The notes: generated from the letters alone by a model not told the origin. Counted from the stretch's first letter, positions 47,821-57,543 are shown. The stretch: DNA of 64,000 bases from Pirellula sp. SH-Sr6A (GCF_001610875.1 NZ_CP011272.1:5251988-5315987); one strand, 5' to 3'. A program made the numbers and translations.

Positions 47821-48702
47821 CTAACCGAATCGGTAACGAATGATGCACCACAATGCATTGAAGAGATCGCGAACACCGATCTTCTTGCCTTCGTCCCAGG
47901 ATCGCGGACGATAGCGAATGGGGACCTCGCGGATTGCGATACCGCGCCGAGCTAGTTTGGCAGTGATTTCGGGCTCGAATCCGAATCGGCGCTGTTCGAT
48001 ATGAATCGACTGTAGCAACTCTCTGCGAAACGCTTTGTAGCACGTCTCCATATCCGTTAGTTTCTGGCCGCTGGCCAAGTTGCTTAGCCCTGTCAGAATG
48101 CCATTGCCCAGTCGATGGATCCAAGAGTCGTGATGGTTTTCGGGTGCAAGATAACGCGATCCATATACCACAGTCGCCTCCCCACGCTGGATCGGAGCGA
48201 TGACTTGCAGGATTTGTTCCGGCTCGTACTCCAAGTCTGCGTCTTGGACAATCACAATCTCGCCGCGCGCGGCTGCGAAGCCGGTCTGGATGGCGGCACC
48301 TTTGCCTTGGTTGATCGAATGGAAGATCGGTTCGATCGGGAAACGATCGGCCAGGTCGCGAATCAACTGCTGTGTACCGTCGAGGCTCCCGTCGTCGACC
48401 ACGATGACTTGCTTGGTGATCGGCAAACGACAGACTCGCTCTACGATCTCGCTGAGCGTTGCCAGCTCGTTAAAGGCTGGGATCACCACCGTTAGCTGGG
48501 GCGTTTCCACACACATTGGTGCAGAACTCGGCTGCGGACCTGCTGCTTCACTGAGGAGAATCTCCGCGTTCTCAATGTTCTGCAATAATCGATCTTCCGA
48601 CTTTCCTGCGGAGCGAGAGTAGGTCGAGGCTTGCGAGCGTGGGATTCGCAAAGCGTCTGCATTGGATTCGGAATCTAGAGCGGGCCCAGATGGAAGTGCC
48701 AT
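47821..48702 (-). CDS. Glycosyltransferase family 2 (dolichol-phosphate mannosyltransferase-like)
   Basis: A 293-aa cytoplasmic enzyme. After ~65 poorly conserved residues the GT2 fold starts LTVVIPAFNELATLSEIVER. VIVVDDGSLDGT is the nucleotide-sugar site, IVIVQDADLEYEP is the DxD metal site, and METCYKAFRRELL is typical of DPM1-like enzymes. No C-terminal membrane spans, so the product is of the short, soluble type. It probably transfers a sugar to polyprenyl phosphate. The N-terminal region may be over-extended, since a start near residue 63 is also possible. Confidence 0.92.
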   Translation of the reverse strand: MALPSGPALDSESNADALRIPRSQASTYSRSAGKSEDRLLQNIENAEILLSEAAGPQPSSAPMCVETPQLTVVIPAFNELATLSEIVERVCRLPITKQVIVVDDGSLDGTQQLIRDLADRFPIEPIFHSINQGKGAAIQTGFAAARGEIVIVQDADLEYEPEQILQVIAPIQRGEATVVYGSRYLAPENHHDSWIHRLGNGILTGLSNLASGQKLTDMETCYKAFRRELLQSIHIEQRRFGFEPEITAKLARRGIAIREVPIRYRPRSWDEGKKIGVRDLFNALWCIIRYRFG

Positions 48703-48851
48703 GCAAGGTTCTCAGTACGCGTGGAAAAAGGAGATCTTCAGTTAGTGGAAGATCGGTCGATTTTCTCGCGGATCAAAACCGAAATGTACCAAATGCATGC
48801 AATTGACTGCACCGAGGAGGGGAATTATGCAGATCGTATCGAGTTTGCGGA

Positions 48852-49778
48852 TTAAGCGACGAGGCCCTTCGTCACCAACATGAAGACGTCTTCCAATGTC
48901 GGATCTTTGTCGTTGAACGACTTCATCTTGACTCCGCCATGAACGAGACGGTTGAGGATATCGGACAATCCAGCGTCGTCGGTTTCGAACTCCGCGGTCG
49001 CGCGATTGCCATCGATATCGATGCCTCGCAGCGTTGGTTCGCTCCGAAGAATCGACAGTCCAGCATCTTGATTCTCCAAGAATCGGACTTCGACGATCCG
49101 ATTGCGTCGGATTTTGCGATAGACCGATTCGATGGGCCCATGCATCAAGAGTTGTCCTCGCTCAATAATGCCGATCGACGTGCAGCAGTCGGCTAGCTCG
49201 CTCAAGATGTGGCTGCTGATCAGAATCGTTTTTCCCATCTTCCGTAGTTCACGGAGCAGCGCTTTGACTTCGATACGAGCGCGAGGATCCAATCCGCTCG
49301 TGGGTTCGTCAAGAATCAAAACGGGGGGATCATGAACCAGAGTCTTCGCAAGGCAGAGGCGTTGCTTCATTCCACGGGATAGACCGTTCACGTAATCGTC
49401 CCTTTTGTGTGTCAGGTCGAGCAACTCCAGAACATCGCCGATCACTTGTTTGCGTTGTGTCCGTCCAATCTTGTAAGCGACGGCAAAAAAATCGAGAAAC
49501 TCCCACACCTTCATACCGTCATAAACGCCGAAATCATCGGGCATGTAGCCGATACTGCGGCGTACATCCATGGGGTTCTTGTTGACGCTAAATCCATTGA
49601 TCGAACCATCCCCTCGCGTCGGCTTCAGCAGCGTCGCCAGGAATCGAATCGACGTGCTCTTGCCAGCACCGTTGGGGCCGATGAAACCAAAAAGTTCCCC
49701 AGCATCGATCTTCATCGTGATGGAATCGACTGCTCGAAACTCTCCGTAATCTTTTCCAAACTCGTGCAGTTCAATCAT
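48852..49778 (-). CDS. ABC transporter ATP-binding protein
   Basis: A 308-aa ATPase of the ABC-2 exporter type. Walker A is GPNGAGKST (residues 34-42), the signature LSRGMKQRL is near 139, Walker B LILDEPTSGLDP near 157, and the H-loop ILISSHILSEL follows. The C-terminal ~80 residues form the extra domain often seen in ABC-2 exporters (HGGVKMKSFNDKDPTLEDVF). No permease gene is adjacent, so the partner is elsewhere or just upstream of the next gene on the other strand. Substrate unknown. Confidence 0.95.
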   Translation of the reverse strand: MIELHEFGKDYGEFRAVDSITMKIDAGELFGFIGPNGAGKSTSIRFLATLLKPTRGDGSINGFSVNKNPMDVRRSIGYMPDDFGVYDGMKVWEFLDFFAVAYKIGRTQRKQVIGDVLELLDLTHKRDDYVNGLSRGMKQRLCLAKTLVHDPPVLILDEPTSGLDPRARIEVKALLRELRKMGKTILISSHILSELADCCTSIGIIERGQLLMHGPIESVYRKIRRNRIVEVRFLENQDAGLSILRSEPTLRGIDIDGNRATAEFETDDAGLSDILNRLVHGGVKMKSFNDKDPTLEDVFMLVTKGLVA

Positions 49779-50111
49779 GGCGTCGCTATGTACATGATTC
49801 TATTCGGTGATGTTTTTGCGAATGGCATTCCCTTCGCGCATTCCCGCGAACAGTATAGCTGTTTCCAACTCTCCGCGAGAGCTCCGAAAAAGTCGAGCAG
49901 TTTTCTCTGCTGGACTACGATCCACTTGCTTATGATTCCCGTTTCAGACTTGAATTTCTCGCTAAGGCGCCAAGTCGCAGAGGGAAGAGTGAGGATGGAA
50001 AGGGACGGATCGGTTTTGCTTTTGTCTGCTTCCCGTGCGAGCTTTGCGCCTTGGCGCGCAATTCTTCCCCACTTCTGATTGCTTTCTATTTCATCGAGAA
50101 GAGAGAAGGAT
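49779..50111. other. Intergenic region with a solitary repeat copy
   Basis: This 333-base gap between the ABC ATPase start and the 3' end of the DUF4832 gene holds the single repeat element at 49955-50066. The remaining part presumably contains the ABC promoter. No coding signal was seen. Confidence 0.6.
49955..50066. repeat. Solitary diverged copy of the element tandemly repeated at 1437-2600
   Basis: The left end TTTCTCGCTAAGGCGCCAAG and the right end GAGCTTTGCGCCTTGGCGCG match the ends of the 213-bp unit with a few differences; the middle is shorter and unrelated. Both copies sit in intergenic DNA. The inverted-repeat ends with variable middle resemble a non-autonomous mobile or REP-like element. 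Confidence 0.85.
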
Positions 50112-51500
50112 TCATTGTTTGTTCCATTCTCCCAGTCTCATCCACCCGGAGTTCAAGTCTTGGGTGGCGTTCGCGAATCGAACTGCAGGGCCTTGAGGCA
50201 GTGGATTGGGGACTCGAATACCCAGCTCGAATCGGCCTGATGGCAATTCCTTCAGGTTCAGTTCATCTTGCCATTGAGCCACTCCATGTTGAGGAGGGAT
50301 CTCCGTCAACCGACCCGAGCACGGGAACGTGCGGATGATTTTGTCATGAAGAAATATGCCCCATTCAGGCGTCCAATCCAAATAAAAAGGTGCAACGCCT
50401 CGATTCTCGATACTCAATGTCAATTGCACGCGATCGGGCGCGGTTGCGTCCATCGATACAGATTTTGCATGGAACTCATAGCCCATCCTGCGAGCGATTT
50501 CTTTTGCACGGTCGATTCGCTCCTGACTCTGCTTTTTGCCGAACAAACCGCTGTCCATGAGCCACGTGACATGCGTCTCCGAAACACATTGCTCGATGTC
50601 TTGGATGCGACGATCTTGGGGGGATGGATCGAAAACGAATCCCCAAGCCTCAGGACGTACTTCACCCCCGATGGGCGACGTCTTCCATTTGTTCATCGCG
50701 TCTTCGCCTGCTCGTTCTAGCAATGCCATGAAGAACCAATTGTCATCGCCGCGCCCCGTACGGAGTGTGGACCATGCGAACGAGTCATCGTGGTACCCAA
50801 ACAAACGATAGGAATTACTCGCAATCTTGGCATCGCTTTCCCCCGCGGGATATCGCAGCAGGACGGGGGTTTTTTGAAAAGCCTTCTCGTACGCGTCCAA
50901 TACTTCGGATTGAACTGTTTTGGTGGCGAACAAATCGCTGCGAGGATGCGTATGCCATTCCCCCCAGAGTCCGAGAAGACCGGCCGTGATAAAGCCGATG
51001 CGAGGATCTCCATCGTACCGATCTCCTAACTCCTGGATGAATCGAACCATAGCCCGCCGTATGCGAGGGTCTTCGTAGTCCGGGGTGTCGACTATGGATC
51101 CAGGAGCGTCATTCAACTTCCATCGCGTGACCTTAAGCTCGCGCGACATGAGGAACTCGGGGATTGAGCTCTTCTTGCCCGGGTACTCGATGAAGACCCG
51201 AAAAATGGCTTGATGGCCTCGACTTGAGATATCGTTCAACATCGAATCCAGTTCGGTCCAATCGAATCGTTCCTCGTCCTTCATAAGAGAAGCGAGTCCG
51301 ATGTAGTTGAACTCCAGCGAATGCGGGAACTGCGACCTTCGGTCTCCTTGATAGGGCACAAATCCCTTCAGCGGATTGTCGATTGGAGCGGGGGCATAGG
51401 TCAGCGAGCGAACCTCTTGGGCCAATGCGACAGATAAAGACGAACCCAACCAAAGGAACAATAGACAAGGCAAAGATTTGGGAAAGAAACCGGCAGTCAT
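50112..51500 (-). CDS. Secreted DUF4832-type protein
   Basis: A 462-aa exported protein. The signal peptide is LPCLLFLWLGSSLSVALAQ. The next region starts NPLKGFVPYQGDR, typical of the N-terminal DUF4874-type domain found with DUF4832, with IGFITAGLLGLWGEWHTHP as a core motif. The C-terminal DUF4832 part includes VQLTLSIENRGVAPFYLDW and the end GPAVRFANATQDLNSGWMRLG. These proteins are thought to act on polysaccharides, but no activity is established. Confidence 0.88.
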   Translation of the reverse strand: MTAGFFPKSLPCLLFLWLGSSLSVALAQEVRSLTYAPAPIDNPLKGFVPYQGDRRSQFPHSLEFNYIGLASLMKDEERFDWTELDSMLNDISSRGHQAIFRVFIEYPGKKSSIPEFLMSRELKVTRWKLNDAPGSIVDTPDYEDPRIRRAMVRFIQELGDRYDGDPRIGFITAGLLGLWGEWHTHPRSDLFATKTVQSEVLDAYEKAFQKTPVLLRYPAGESDAKIASNSYRLFGYHDDSFAWSTLRTGRGDDNWFFMALLERAGEDAMNKWKTSPIGGEVRPEAWGFVFDPSPQDRRIQDIEQCVSETHVTWLMDSGLFGKKQSQERIDRAKEIARRMGYEFHAKSVSMDATAPDRVQLTLSIENRGVAPFYLDWTPEWGIFLHDKIIRTFPCSGRLTEIPPQHGVAQWQDELNLKELPSGRFELGIRVPNPLPQGPAVRFANATQDLNSGWMRLGEWNKQ

Positions 51501-51737
51501 GAAAGGATCGGACCTTGTTGGTGGGAAGACCCTTAGGCGGTCGGAGAAAAGGATCCCAACGGCGCGGGGACATCTTTACGTTTGTCGAAAGTCATCGTTG
51601 GCGTTAGGCGTTCCAATGGATTGTATCTCGGCAAGACCACGACATCGAATAAACGAAGTAGAATCCAGTCGAGCGTGCCACTTACGGTTCGTTTCCCTGC
51701 CTGCGACTCCTACCCACTTTTCAAGAGTAAAAGCACC

Positions 51738-52757
51738 ATGCACCCACACGATCCCTCTTCAATTCCCCGCCGTGAAGCGTTGCTCGCAACGATGGCTGGG
51801 ATTGGTTTGTCATCGTTCGCATTCGAGCCCGTTCACGCTTCCCGAGCAGCGGCCCCTGCTGAGGCGGATGCCAGGCGTTCATCCCCCAAGCGATACAAGA
51901 TGAAGAAATCGATTAATCTTTGGGCGTTCCCTTACCCACAGCTTATGAATCTCCGCGAGTGCATGCAACTTGCCAAAGATGCAGGATTTGACGGGATTGA
52001 ACTCAATTACGATTTGGAAAACGATCTTTCACCGAAGGGAACGGCGAAGAACTTCGCGGCGATCCGGCGGATGGCAGATGAGATCGGGATTGAGATCAGC
52101 GGTCTCTGTTCGTTTCTCTTTTGGCCTTATCCGCTGTCCTCGAACGATCCTGCGAAACGCAATCGGGGCATTGAACTCGCGGGAATGATTGCTCAAGCGG
52201 CCGCGGACATGGGGGTGGAAAATGTTCTGGTGGTGCCAGGGGCCGTTCATATCCCATGGCGCGACGATCACGAACCGGTTCCGAACGATGTGTGCGACGA
52301 GCGGGCCAAGAATGCGATTGGTCAATTGGTCAAGAAAGCGGAGAAGACAAAGACGTACTTGAACATGGAGAACATTTTCTTCAACGGTTATTTGATGACC
52401 CCTATGGAGATGAATCAATTCGTCGATAGTTTTGGTAGCCCTTACATTCAAGTGCACTTTGACACGGGCAATATCTCGATGTTCCAGCACGCGGAGCATT
52501 GGGCGACGATCCTTGGCAAGCGAACCAAGAACGTCCATTTGAAAGAGTTCACGAAGAAGGGGACTGATTATTCACTCGAGACGTTTCGTCCGTTGTTGGA
52601 CGGAACAACCAACTGGCCTGCGGTGACGGACGCCTTGGAGAAAGTAGGCTATGAGGGGTATCTCACCTTTGAGTATTTCCATCCTTACCAGCACTACCCC
52701 GAGGCGCTCGTTTGGCAAACTTCCGATTCACTCGATCGCATCTTGGGAAGGAAGTAG
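51738..52757 (+). CDS. Sugar phosphate isomerase/epimerase-like TIM-barrel protein (Tat-exported)
   Basis: A 339-aa protein with a twin-arginine-like signal (IPRREALLATMAGIGLSSFA) and a xylose-isomerase-like TIM barrel. Visible segments are GFDGIELNYDLEND, VLVVPGAVHIPW, YLNMENIFFNGYLMTP, VHFDTGNI and VGYEGYLTFEYFH, carrying the usual acidic and His metal ligands. The start at ATG 51738 is preferred because the signal follows directly; the frame is open to 51582. It converges on the GXGXG gene 39 bases away. Substrate unknown. Confidence 0.88.
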   Translation: MHPHDPSSIPRREALLATMAGIGLSSFAFEPVHASRAAAPAEADARRSSPKRYKMKKSINLWAFPYPQLMNLRECMQLAKDAGFDGIELNYDLENDLSPKGTAKNFAAIRRMADEIGIEISGLCSFLFWPYPLSSNDPAKRNRGIELAGMIAQAAADMGVENVLVVPGAVHIPWRDDHEPVPNDVCDERAKNAIGQLVKKAEKTKTYLNMENIFFNGYLMTPMEMNQFVDSFGSPYIQVHFDTGNISMFQHAEHWATILGKRTKNVHLKEFTKKGTDYSLETFRPLLDGTTNWPAVTDALEKVGYEGYLTFEYFHPYQHYPEALVWQTSDSLDRILGRK

Positions 52758-52796
52758 ACATCGGGAAAGATCGGCGAAGCTACCGATGAAGAGATT

Positions 52797-53447
52797 CTAG
52801 TGGGCTGGCCGGAAGACTTTGAATTCTTTTCCCGTCGCTTTGATTCCTGCTTTGAGCATCAGAAGTCCAATTTTGAGTTTATCTGGCTCCCGCATGCGAA
52901 CTTCTTCGATATCGGGGCTGATCGATTGGACCTCCCCTCGCACGTAAATGATGCCTCCTCGCATTCCCCGGCCCAGTTCCTCTCCTGCGTTCCCACCGAT
53001 GACGATCGATCCGCTTTGCATACCGAGCCCACACAGCGGACCTGCGTTCCCACGTATCACGACATCTGCACCTTGCATACCCAGCGCGACGCGCGGGCCA
53101 GCGTTTCCGTAGACGGAAACAAGCCCCCCTTGACCGAGCGACGCCAATCCGGAGCCAGCATCGCCGTGGACAAACAAGGCGCCGGAATGGATCGAATGAG
53201 CCAGGTAGTGTCCTGCATTGCCCTCGATGATTCCTTCGGATTCTCCAAAGCACACGAAGCAAAAGTCGCCGACACTGCCCAAAACTTTGACGTGCCCCCG
53301 CAATCGATAGCCGTTGAGCAAATAGGGCAGGGCCTTCGCGCAACAGATTTCAATCTCATGCTCTACCCCGCAGTCGAGAGCTCGCAATGCTTCGCGAGCT
53401 GGCTCGAATCCTTGGGAGGGAATTTCCAAACGAACTGTTGCAGGCAA
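52797..53447 (-). CDS. Orphan GXGXG-domain protein (GltB C-terminal / GlxC / FwdC-like)
   Basis: A 216-aa right-handed beta-helix protein. It is built of repeats of the G-x-A-G type: GIIEGNAGHYLAHSIHSG, LGQGGLVSVYGNAGPRVALG, MQGADVVIRGNAGPLCGLG and SGSIVIGGNAGEELGRGMRG. C-terminal GEVQSISPDIEEVRMREPDK and the end FKVFRPAH match GltB-type GXGXG subunits more than FwdC of the formylmethanofuran pathway. Such subunits normally work with a glutamate-synthase-like FMN or a glutaminase partner; none is encoded nearby. The preceding gene (esterase fusion) ends 54 bases upstream on the same strand. Confidence 0.85.
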   Translation of the reverse strand: MPATVRLEIPSQGFEPAREALRALDCGVEHEIEICCAKALPYLLNGYRLRGHVKVLGSVGDFCFVCFGESEGIIEGNAGHYLAHSIHSGALFVHGDAGSGLASLGQGGLVSVYGNAGPRVALGMQGADVVIRGNAGPLCGLGMQSGSIVIGGNAGEELGRGMRGGIIYVRGEVQSISPDIEEVRMREPDKLKIGLLMLKAGIKATGKEFKVFRPAH

Positions 53448-53501
53448 GATGAGGGTCTCGGGGGACGGACACGGGAATGGATGAAATGCTTTTCTTAACC
53501 G

Positions 53502-56156
53502 CTATTCCAACGTCAATGGGCGTCGGAAGATGGTGCTTCCATTGGTTATGAACAACCACTCGCCGGCAGGGCCTCCCAACACGCAACTGGTGAGAGGTGC
53601 GTCCTGAATGGGTTTCGGCAAAACACCGCACTGACGTCCCGTGGGATCGAATATCTGCACTCCCAATTGGGAAGTCACGTAATAGCGACCGACTCGATCG
53701 ACAGCCATTCCGTCCCCCCCCGATGCAAGGAGATAGGGGGGAGGCTCATTGAACGCAAAGTCACCTTTGGCATCGATCGGGGATCGAAGTTCCATAGCTG
53801 GCAACTTGCTATCGATATCTCCGTTGGGCAATAGCCGATACATCCAAACAATTTTCCCTCCGTATTCCGAAACAGCGAGCGTGCCGCCGTCCGGAGAAAC
53901 CGCAATCCCGTTAGGTCGGTTGATACCCTCACCTGCAATGGAAACCTTCCCGGTGGCCAATTCGATTTTCGTAATCCTTCCTTCCTTGGTTTCGGTGATA
54001 TACGCGTAGCCATTGGAAGCGATCGCCAAGTCATTGGGAGTTACCTCGTTGGCGACCACGGAGACCTGCCCGTTAGTCGGATCGATAGAAACCAATCGGT
54101 TCTTGGAACCTTGGCAACCGTAGAGCTTTCCATCTGCCCCGAATTCCAATCCGCTGACCGCCTCCTTGGCAATGAGTTCTTGTTCCCCGTTTCCGTTTCG
54201 AACGCGATAGATTGCGGGGGCACGCATATCGGAGTAATAAAAGTTCCCTTGTTGGTCGACGCAGGGAGCGTCGGCAAATCCAAGATCTTTCGCGACGACC
54301 TCCCAGCCTTGTTTGGGAACAAGAAGTTTCAGCAGGGTGAGGTCACCCTTGAGATCATCCTTCGTATTCCATTGGGGCTCATGCTTCTCTTTTCGCCACA
54401 ACCATCGGAGTGCGTCGGGAAACAGCATCCCACCGTGGTCGGCATTGTGTCCGTAGCCTTCTGCCCAATCAAAGCGCACATCGTAGCCCATGTAAGCCAG
54501 AGCAGAGTGCATCAATTTGTTCGAGAGAGGCCAATTGCCAAAGGGGTTGTCCAAGTCGCCGCTCGTATCGGCGAGGTAGATTCGAAGCGGCTTGGGTTCG
54601 GTTTTTCGGATGAGCGAAGGATAGACATTTCCACCTCGAAGATTTGTGAAGCTGCCGATCGTGGAGAGTACTTTGCGGAATTGATCGGGGCGTTCCCAAG
54701 CGACCGTGAACGAGCAAATACCGCCGGAGCTAGCACCGCATAGTGCTCGCATCTCCGGATCCTTAGATAGCGTATATTTGGCTTCCACCTGAGGAAGGAT
54801 TTCCGTCAAAAGGAATTGAGCGTAGCGGTCCCCGAGACTGTCGTACTCGTAGCCGCGGTTCGAGGCTCGCCAGGGGGAATCCGGTTTCGCGCGTCGAGAG
54901 TCGTGTCCAGGATTGACGAACACTGCGATCGTGGGGGGCATTTCTCCCTTGGCGATCAGATTGTCGAAGACAACCGGAACGCGCCAACGTCCTTTCGTAT
55001 CCATGTAACTATGGCCATCTTGAAAAACCATGACGGCCGATGGTTCGTCCGGCTTGACCTGAGCCGGTACATAAATCGCCCAATCCCGAACGGTATTCTC
55101 AAAGATCTTCGATTCAAACGCTGGGAACTTTTCGATGGTTCCCGTAGGGACCTTTTCGTTGACGACGGCGTCAGGGTGGGGCTCCCATTTCGTTTTCTCT
55201 GGTGCAGTCGTTGGTTCGGTTGAACCGGTGTTGGTCTCGGTGGCATCCGGCTTGGACCAGAGCCAGCGAAGGGCTTCAGGCAGTTCTTTTCCAGCCCAGT
55301 TACCACTGTGTCCACCCTCGGTCATAACCAATTTGTGTTCGTAGCCTGCGAACTGCAGAGCTGCCGCAAGGTCTTGATTGGCCAAGGGCCAGTTTCCGAA
55401 CAAATTGTTGAGATCGTCTTTGCCTTCCTGTAGGTAGACCTTGATCGCCTTTGGATTGCGTTTGCTTTTGCGGACCAAGCCCGGGTAGGCCCAGCCTCCC
55501 CTTATGTTGGTGTAGCTACCGATGTGGCTGAGAACTTTACCGAACTGGTCCGGGCGTTCCCATGCGACGGTGAAGGCGGCGATGCCGCCTGACGAGATAC
55601 CGCCAATGGCGCGATCTTCGGGTGAGTTGCTGACATTCAGATCTTTCAACGCAACCGGAAGAAACTCCTCGATGAGGAAGCGTGCGTATCGATCTCCCAT
55701 CGAGTCGTATTCAAAGGAACGGGTGCTCCGATCCTTCGCATTGGGCAAAGCACCTTTTACCGTCCCAGGGGAGACAAAAACGGCGATCGTTACCGGCATG
55801 GCTTTTTGGTGAATCAAGTTATCGAAGACGATGGGGATGCGAAAAGGGCCATCGGGATTCGCGTAGTTCTGTCCATCTTGGAAGACCATCAAGGCAGCCG
55901 CTTGGGATGGGTCGTACTGCTTCGGTATGTAAACGCTGTAGTCGCGCTGAGTGCCGGGATAAATCTCGCTGGTCTCGAAGACCCCTTTCTTCACTTCACC
56001 CGAGGGGACATCTTGTTGACGCACTCGGTCGGGATGGTCCGTTTCCTTTGCGGGTTGTGCGAAGGCGGGGGGGACGAAGGCGAGAAGTGCAAACGCGTTG
56101 ATCGCCAATAGAAACATCCCGATCAACCTACTATTCAACTCGATGCGCGAGGGCAT
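53502..56156 (-). CDS. Secreted tandem esterase / SMP-30-like gluconolactonase fusion
   Basis: About 884 aa, exported by a signal peptide (LIGMFLLAINAFALLAFVPP). Two esterase-D/enterochelin-esterase-like alpha/beta hydrolase domains occur in tandem. The first is centred on GGISSGGIAAFTVAWERPDQ and the second on CGASSGGICSFTVAWERPDQ, each with the nucleophile Ser and about 35-40% mutual identity. Both have the repeated RSFEYDSMGDRYARFL-like segment. The C-terminal third is an SMP-30/gluconolactonase-like propeller (INRPNGIAVSPDGGTL, YGGKIVWMY). ATG 56156 gives the best signal peptide; starts at 56222 or 56417 are open but weaker. It probably deacylates a sugar polymer. Confidence 0.88.
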   Translation of the reverse strand: MPSRIELNSRLIGMFLLAINAFALLAFVPPAFAQPAKETDHPDRVRQQDVPSGEVKKGVFETSEIYPGTQRDYSVYIPKQYDPSQAAALMVFQDGQNYANPDGPFRIPIVFDNLIHQKAMPVTIAVFVSPGTVKGALPNAKDRSTRSFEYDSMGDRYARFLIEEFLPVALKDLNVSNSPEDRAIGGISSGGIAAFTVAWERPDQFGKVLSHIGSYTNIRGGWAYPGLVRKSKRNPKAIKVYLQEGKDDLNNLFGNWPLANQDLAAALQFAGYEHKLVMTEGGHSGNWAGKELPEALRWLWSKPDATETNTGSTEPTTAPEKTKWEPHPDAVVNEKVPTGTIEKFPAFESKIFENTVRDWAIYVPAQVKPDEPSAVMVFQDGHSYMDTKGRWRVPVVFDNLIAKGEMPPTIAVFVNPGHDSRRAKPDSPWRASNRGYEYDSLGDRYAQFLLTEILPQVEAKYTLSKDPEMRALCGASSGGICSFTVAWERPDQFRKVLSTIGSFTNLRGGNVYPSLIRKTEPKPLRIYLADTSGDLDNPFGNWPLSNKLMHSALAYMGYDVRFDWAEGYGHNADHGGMLFPDALRWLWRKEKHEPQWNTKDDLKGDLTLLKLLVPKQGWEVVAKDLGFADAPCVDQQGNFYYSDMRAPAIYRVRNGNGEQELIAKEAVSGLEFGADGKLYGCQGSKNRLVSIDPTNGQVSVVANEVTPNDLAIASNGYAYITETKEGRITKIELATGKVSIAGEGINRPNGIAVSPDGGTLAVSEYGGKIVWMYRLLPNGDIDSKLPAMELRSPIDAKGDFAFNEPPPYLLASGGDGMAVDRVGRYYVTSQLGVQIFDPTGRQCGVLPKPIQDAPLTSCVLGGPAGEWLFITNGSTIFRRPLTLE

Positions 56157-56455
56157 CTTGCGAGCGTGGAAGATCGGATGTAGCGCGCATGGATCGCGAT
56201 GCGAAATGGAGAGGTGATTCATGGCAGCGATAGGAACAGAGAGGGGATGGATCGCAGGACGGGAGCGGCGGGCACGCGTTGAGAACAATAATCGCAGCTC
56301 AGTATACCTTGTTGCTTTCACGACGTCCGATAGGGAGGACATTTTTAGAAGGCAGCGACGGCTCTTCACTATTTTTGTTGAGGGCACTGCCCCCCGCACG
56401 AAAGCTCCGGTTATCATTGGGGCGTTCCGTCAAAAGCCCCTGCCCAATGGTCACT

Positions 56456-57538
56456 ATGAGTCAAAGCCATTCCGATTCGCAATCCGTTTCCCGTGAAGGT
56501 GCATCTGCTCCCGTCGGGGCTTCAAGCGGAGAGCCCGCCCGTCCTGCGGAGCCTGCATCCATCGCTCCGATTCCTGCGATCCCAATGACGCCGACGCAAA
56601 AGCTCTTTGAAGAGTCTATGGCGGAAATCAGCAAGATTTTCGTGGGGCAAGAGGAGCTGGTTACTGTTTCGCTCGTCGCCTTGTTCTCCGGCGGGCATGT
56701 GTTGATCGAAGGCGTGCCGGGGCTCGGAAAGACTCTCTTCGTCCGGACGCTGGGGCGCGTCCTCGGCTGTCAATTTGGGCGGATTCAATTCACAGCTGAC
56801 TTGATGCCATCGGATATCACCGGCGCTCCCATTTTGGATTTGAAGACTCAGGACTTTCGATTCCGTCCTGGTCCTGTCTTTACTCAGTTTTTGTTGGCGG
56901 ATGAGATCAACCGCTCCCCTGCGAAAACGCACGCCGCCCTATTGGAGATTATGCAGGAGTATCGGGTGACCATCGATGGAGTCAGCCATCCGGTTCCTCG
57001 ACCCTTTTTGGTGATGGCGACCCAAAACCCAATCGAAAGCGAAGGGACATACTCCCTCCCTGAAGCACAGCTAGATCGCTTCATGTTCAAAGCGATCGTC
57101 TCTTATCCTGGTGAAGCCGAGGAGGCGCGGATCTTGGATCTGCACTCACGGCAAGTCGATTTGGGGGCTGTGCTCCGCGAGGAAGTGCGTCAAGTCACCA
57201 ACGCCGAGACCATTCTCCAAATAATGAAAGCGAACTCCGAGGTTCGCATCGAGCCCAAGCTGCTCGCGTACATCAATCGTATTGTTCGTTCCACGAGAGC
57301 TTGGCCGACCTTCCACATGGGGGCATCGCCGCGAGCTGGGTTGGCGATTGTTCAAGGTGCCAGAACGCTCGCCGCGTTTCGCGGCCGCAACTATGCCGTT
57401 CCCGATGATGTGGTCGAGATCGCGATCCCGGCACTGCGTCATCGTGTGGTGATGAGCGCGGAAGCCGAAGTGGAGGGGTTGCTTGTCGATTCGGAGCTCA
57501 GCACCCTTTTGCGCGGAATCGAAGTTCCTAGGTTGTAG
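56456..57538 (+). CDS. MoxR family AAA+ ATPase
   Basis: A 360-aa AAA+ chaperone-like ATPase. Walker A is EGVPGLGKTLF, Walker B is FLLADEINRSPAKTHAALLE, and the MoxR motifs ATQNPIESEGTYSLPEAQLDRF and the C-terminal GRNYAVPDDVVEIAIPALRHR are present. The N-terminal ~50 residues are Ser/Ala/Pro-rich and weakly supported; ATG 56456 and 56447 are the candidate starts, and the frame is open further upstream. It is followed by a DUF58 gene after 5 bases, a standard pairing. Confidence 0.95.
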   Translation: MSQSHSDSQSVSREGASAPVGASSGEPARPAEPASIAPIPAIPMTPTQKLFEESMAEISKIFVGQEELVTVSLVALFSGGHVLIEGVPGLGKTLFVRTLGRVLGCQFGRIQFTADLMPSDITGAPILDLKTQDFRFRPGPVFTQFLLADEINRSPAKTHAALLEIMQEYRVTIDGVSHPVPRPFLVMATQNPIESEGTYSLPEAQLDRFMFKAIVSYPGEAEEARILDLHSRQVDLGAVLREEVRQVTNAETILQIMKANSEVRIEPKLLAYINRIVRSTRAWPTFHMGASPRAGLAIVQGARTLAAFRGRNYAVPDDVVEIAIPALRHRVVMSAEAEVEGLLVDSELSTLLRGIEVPRL

Positions 57539-57543
57539 ATCCC

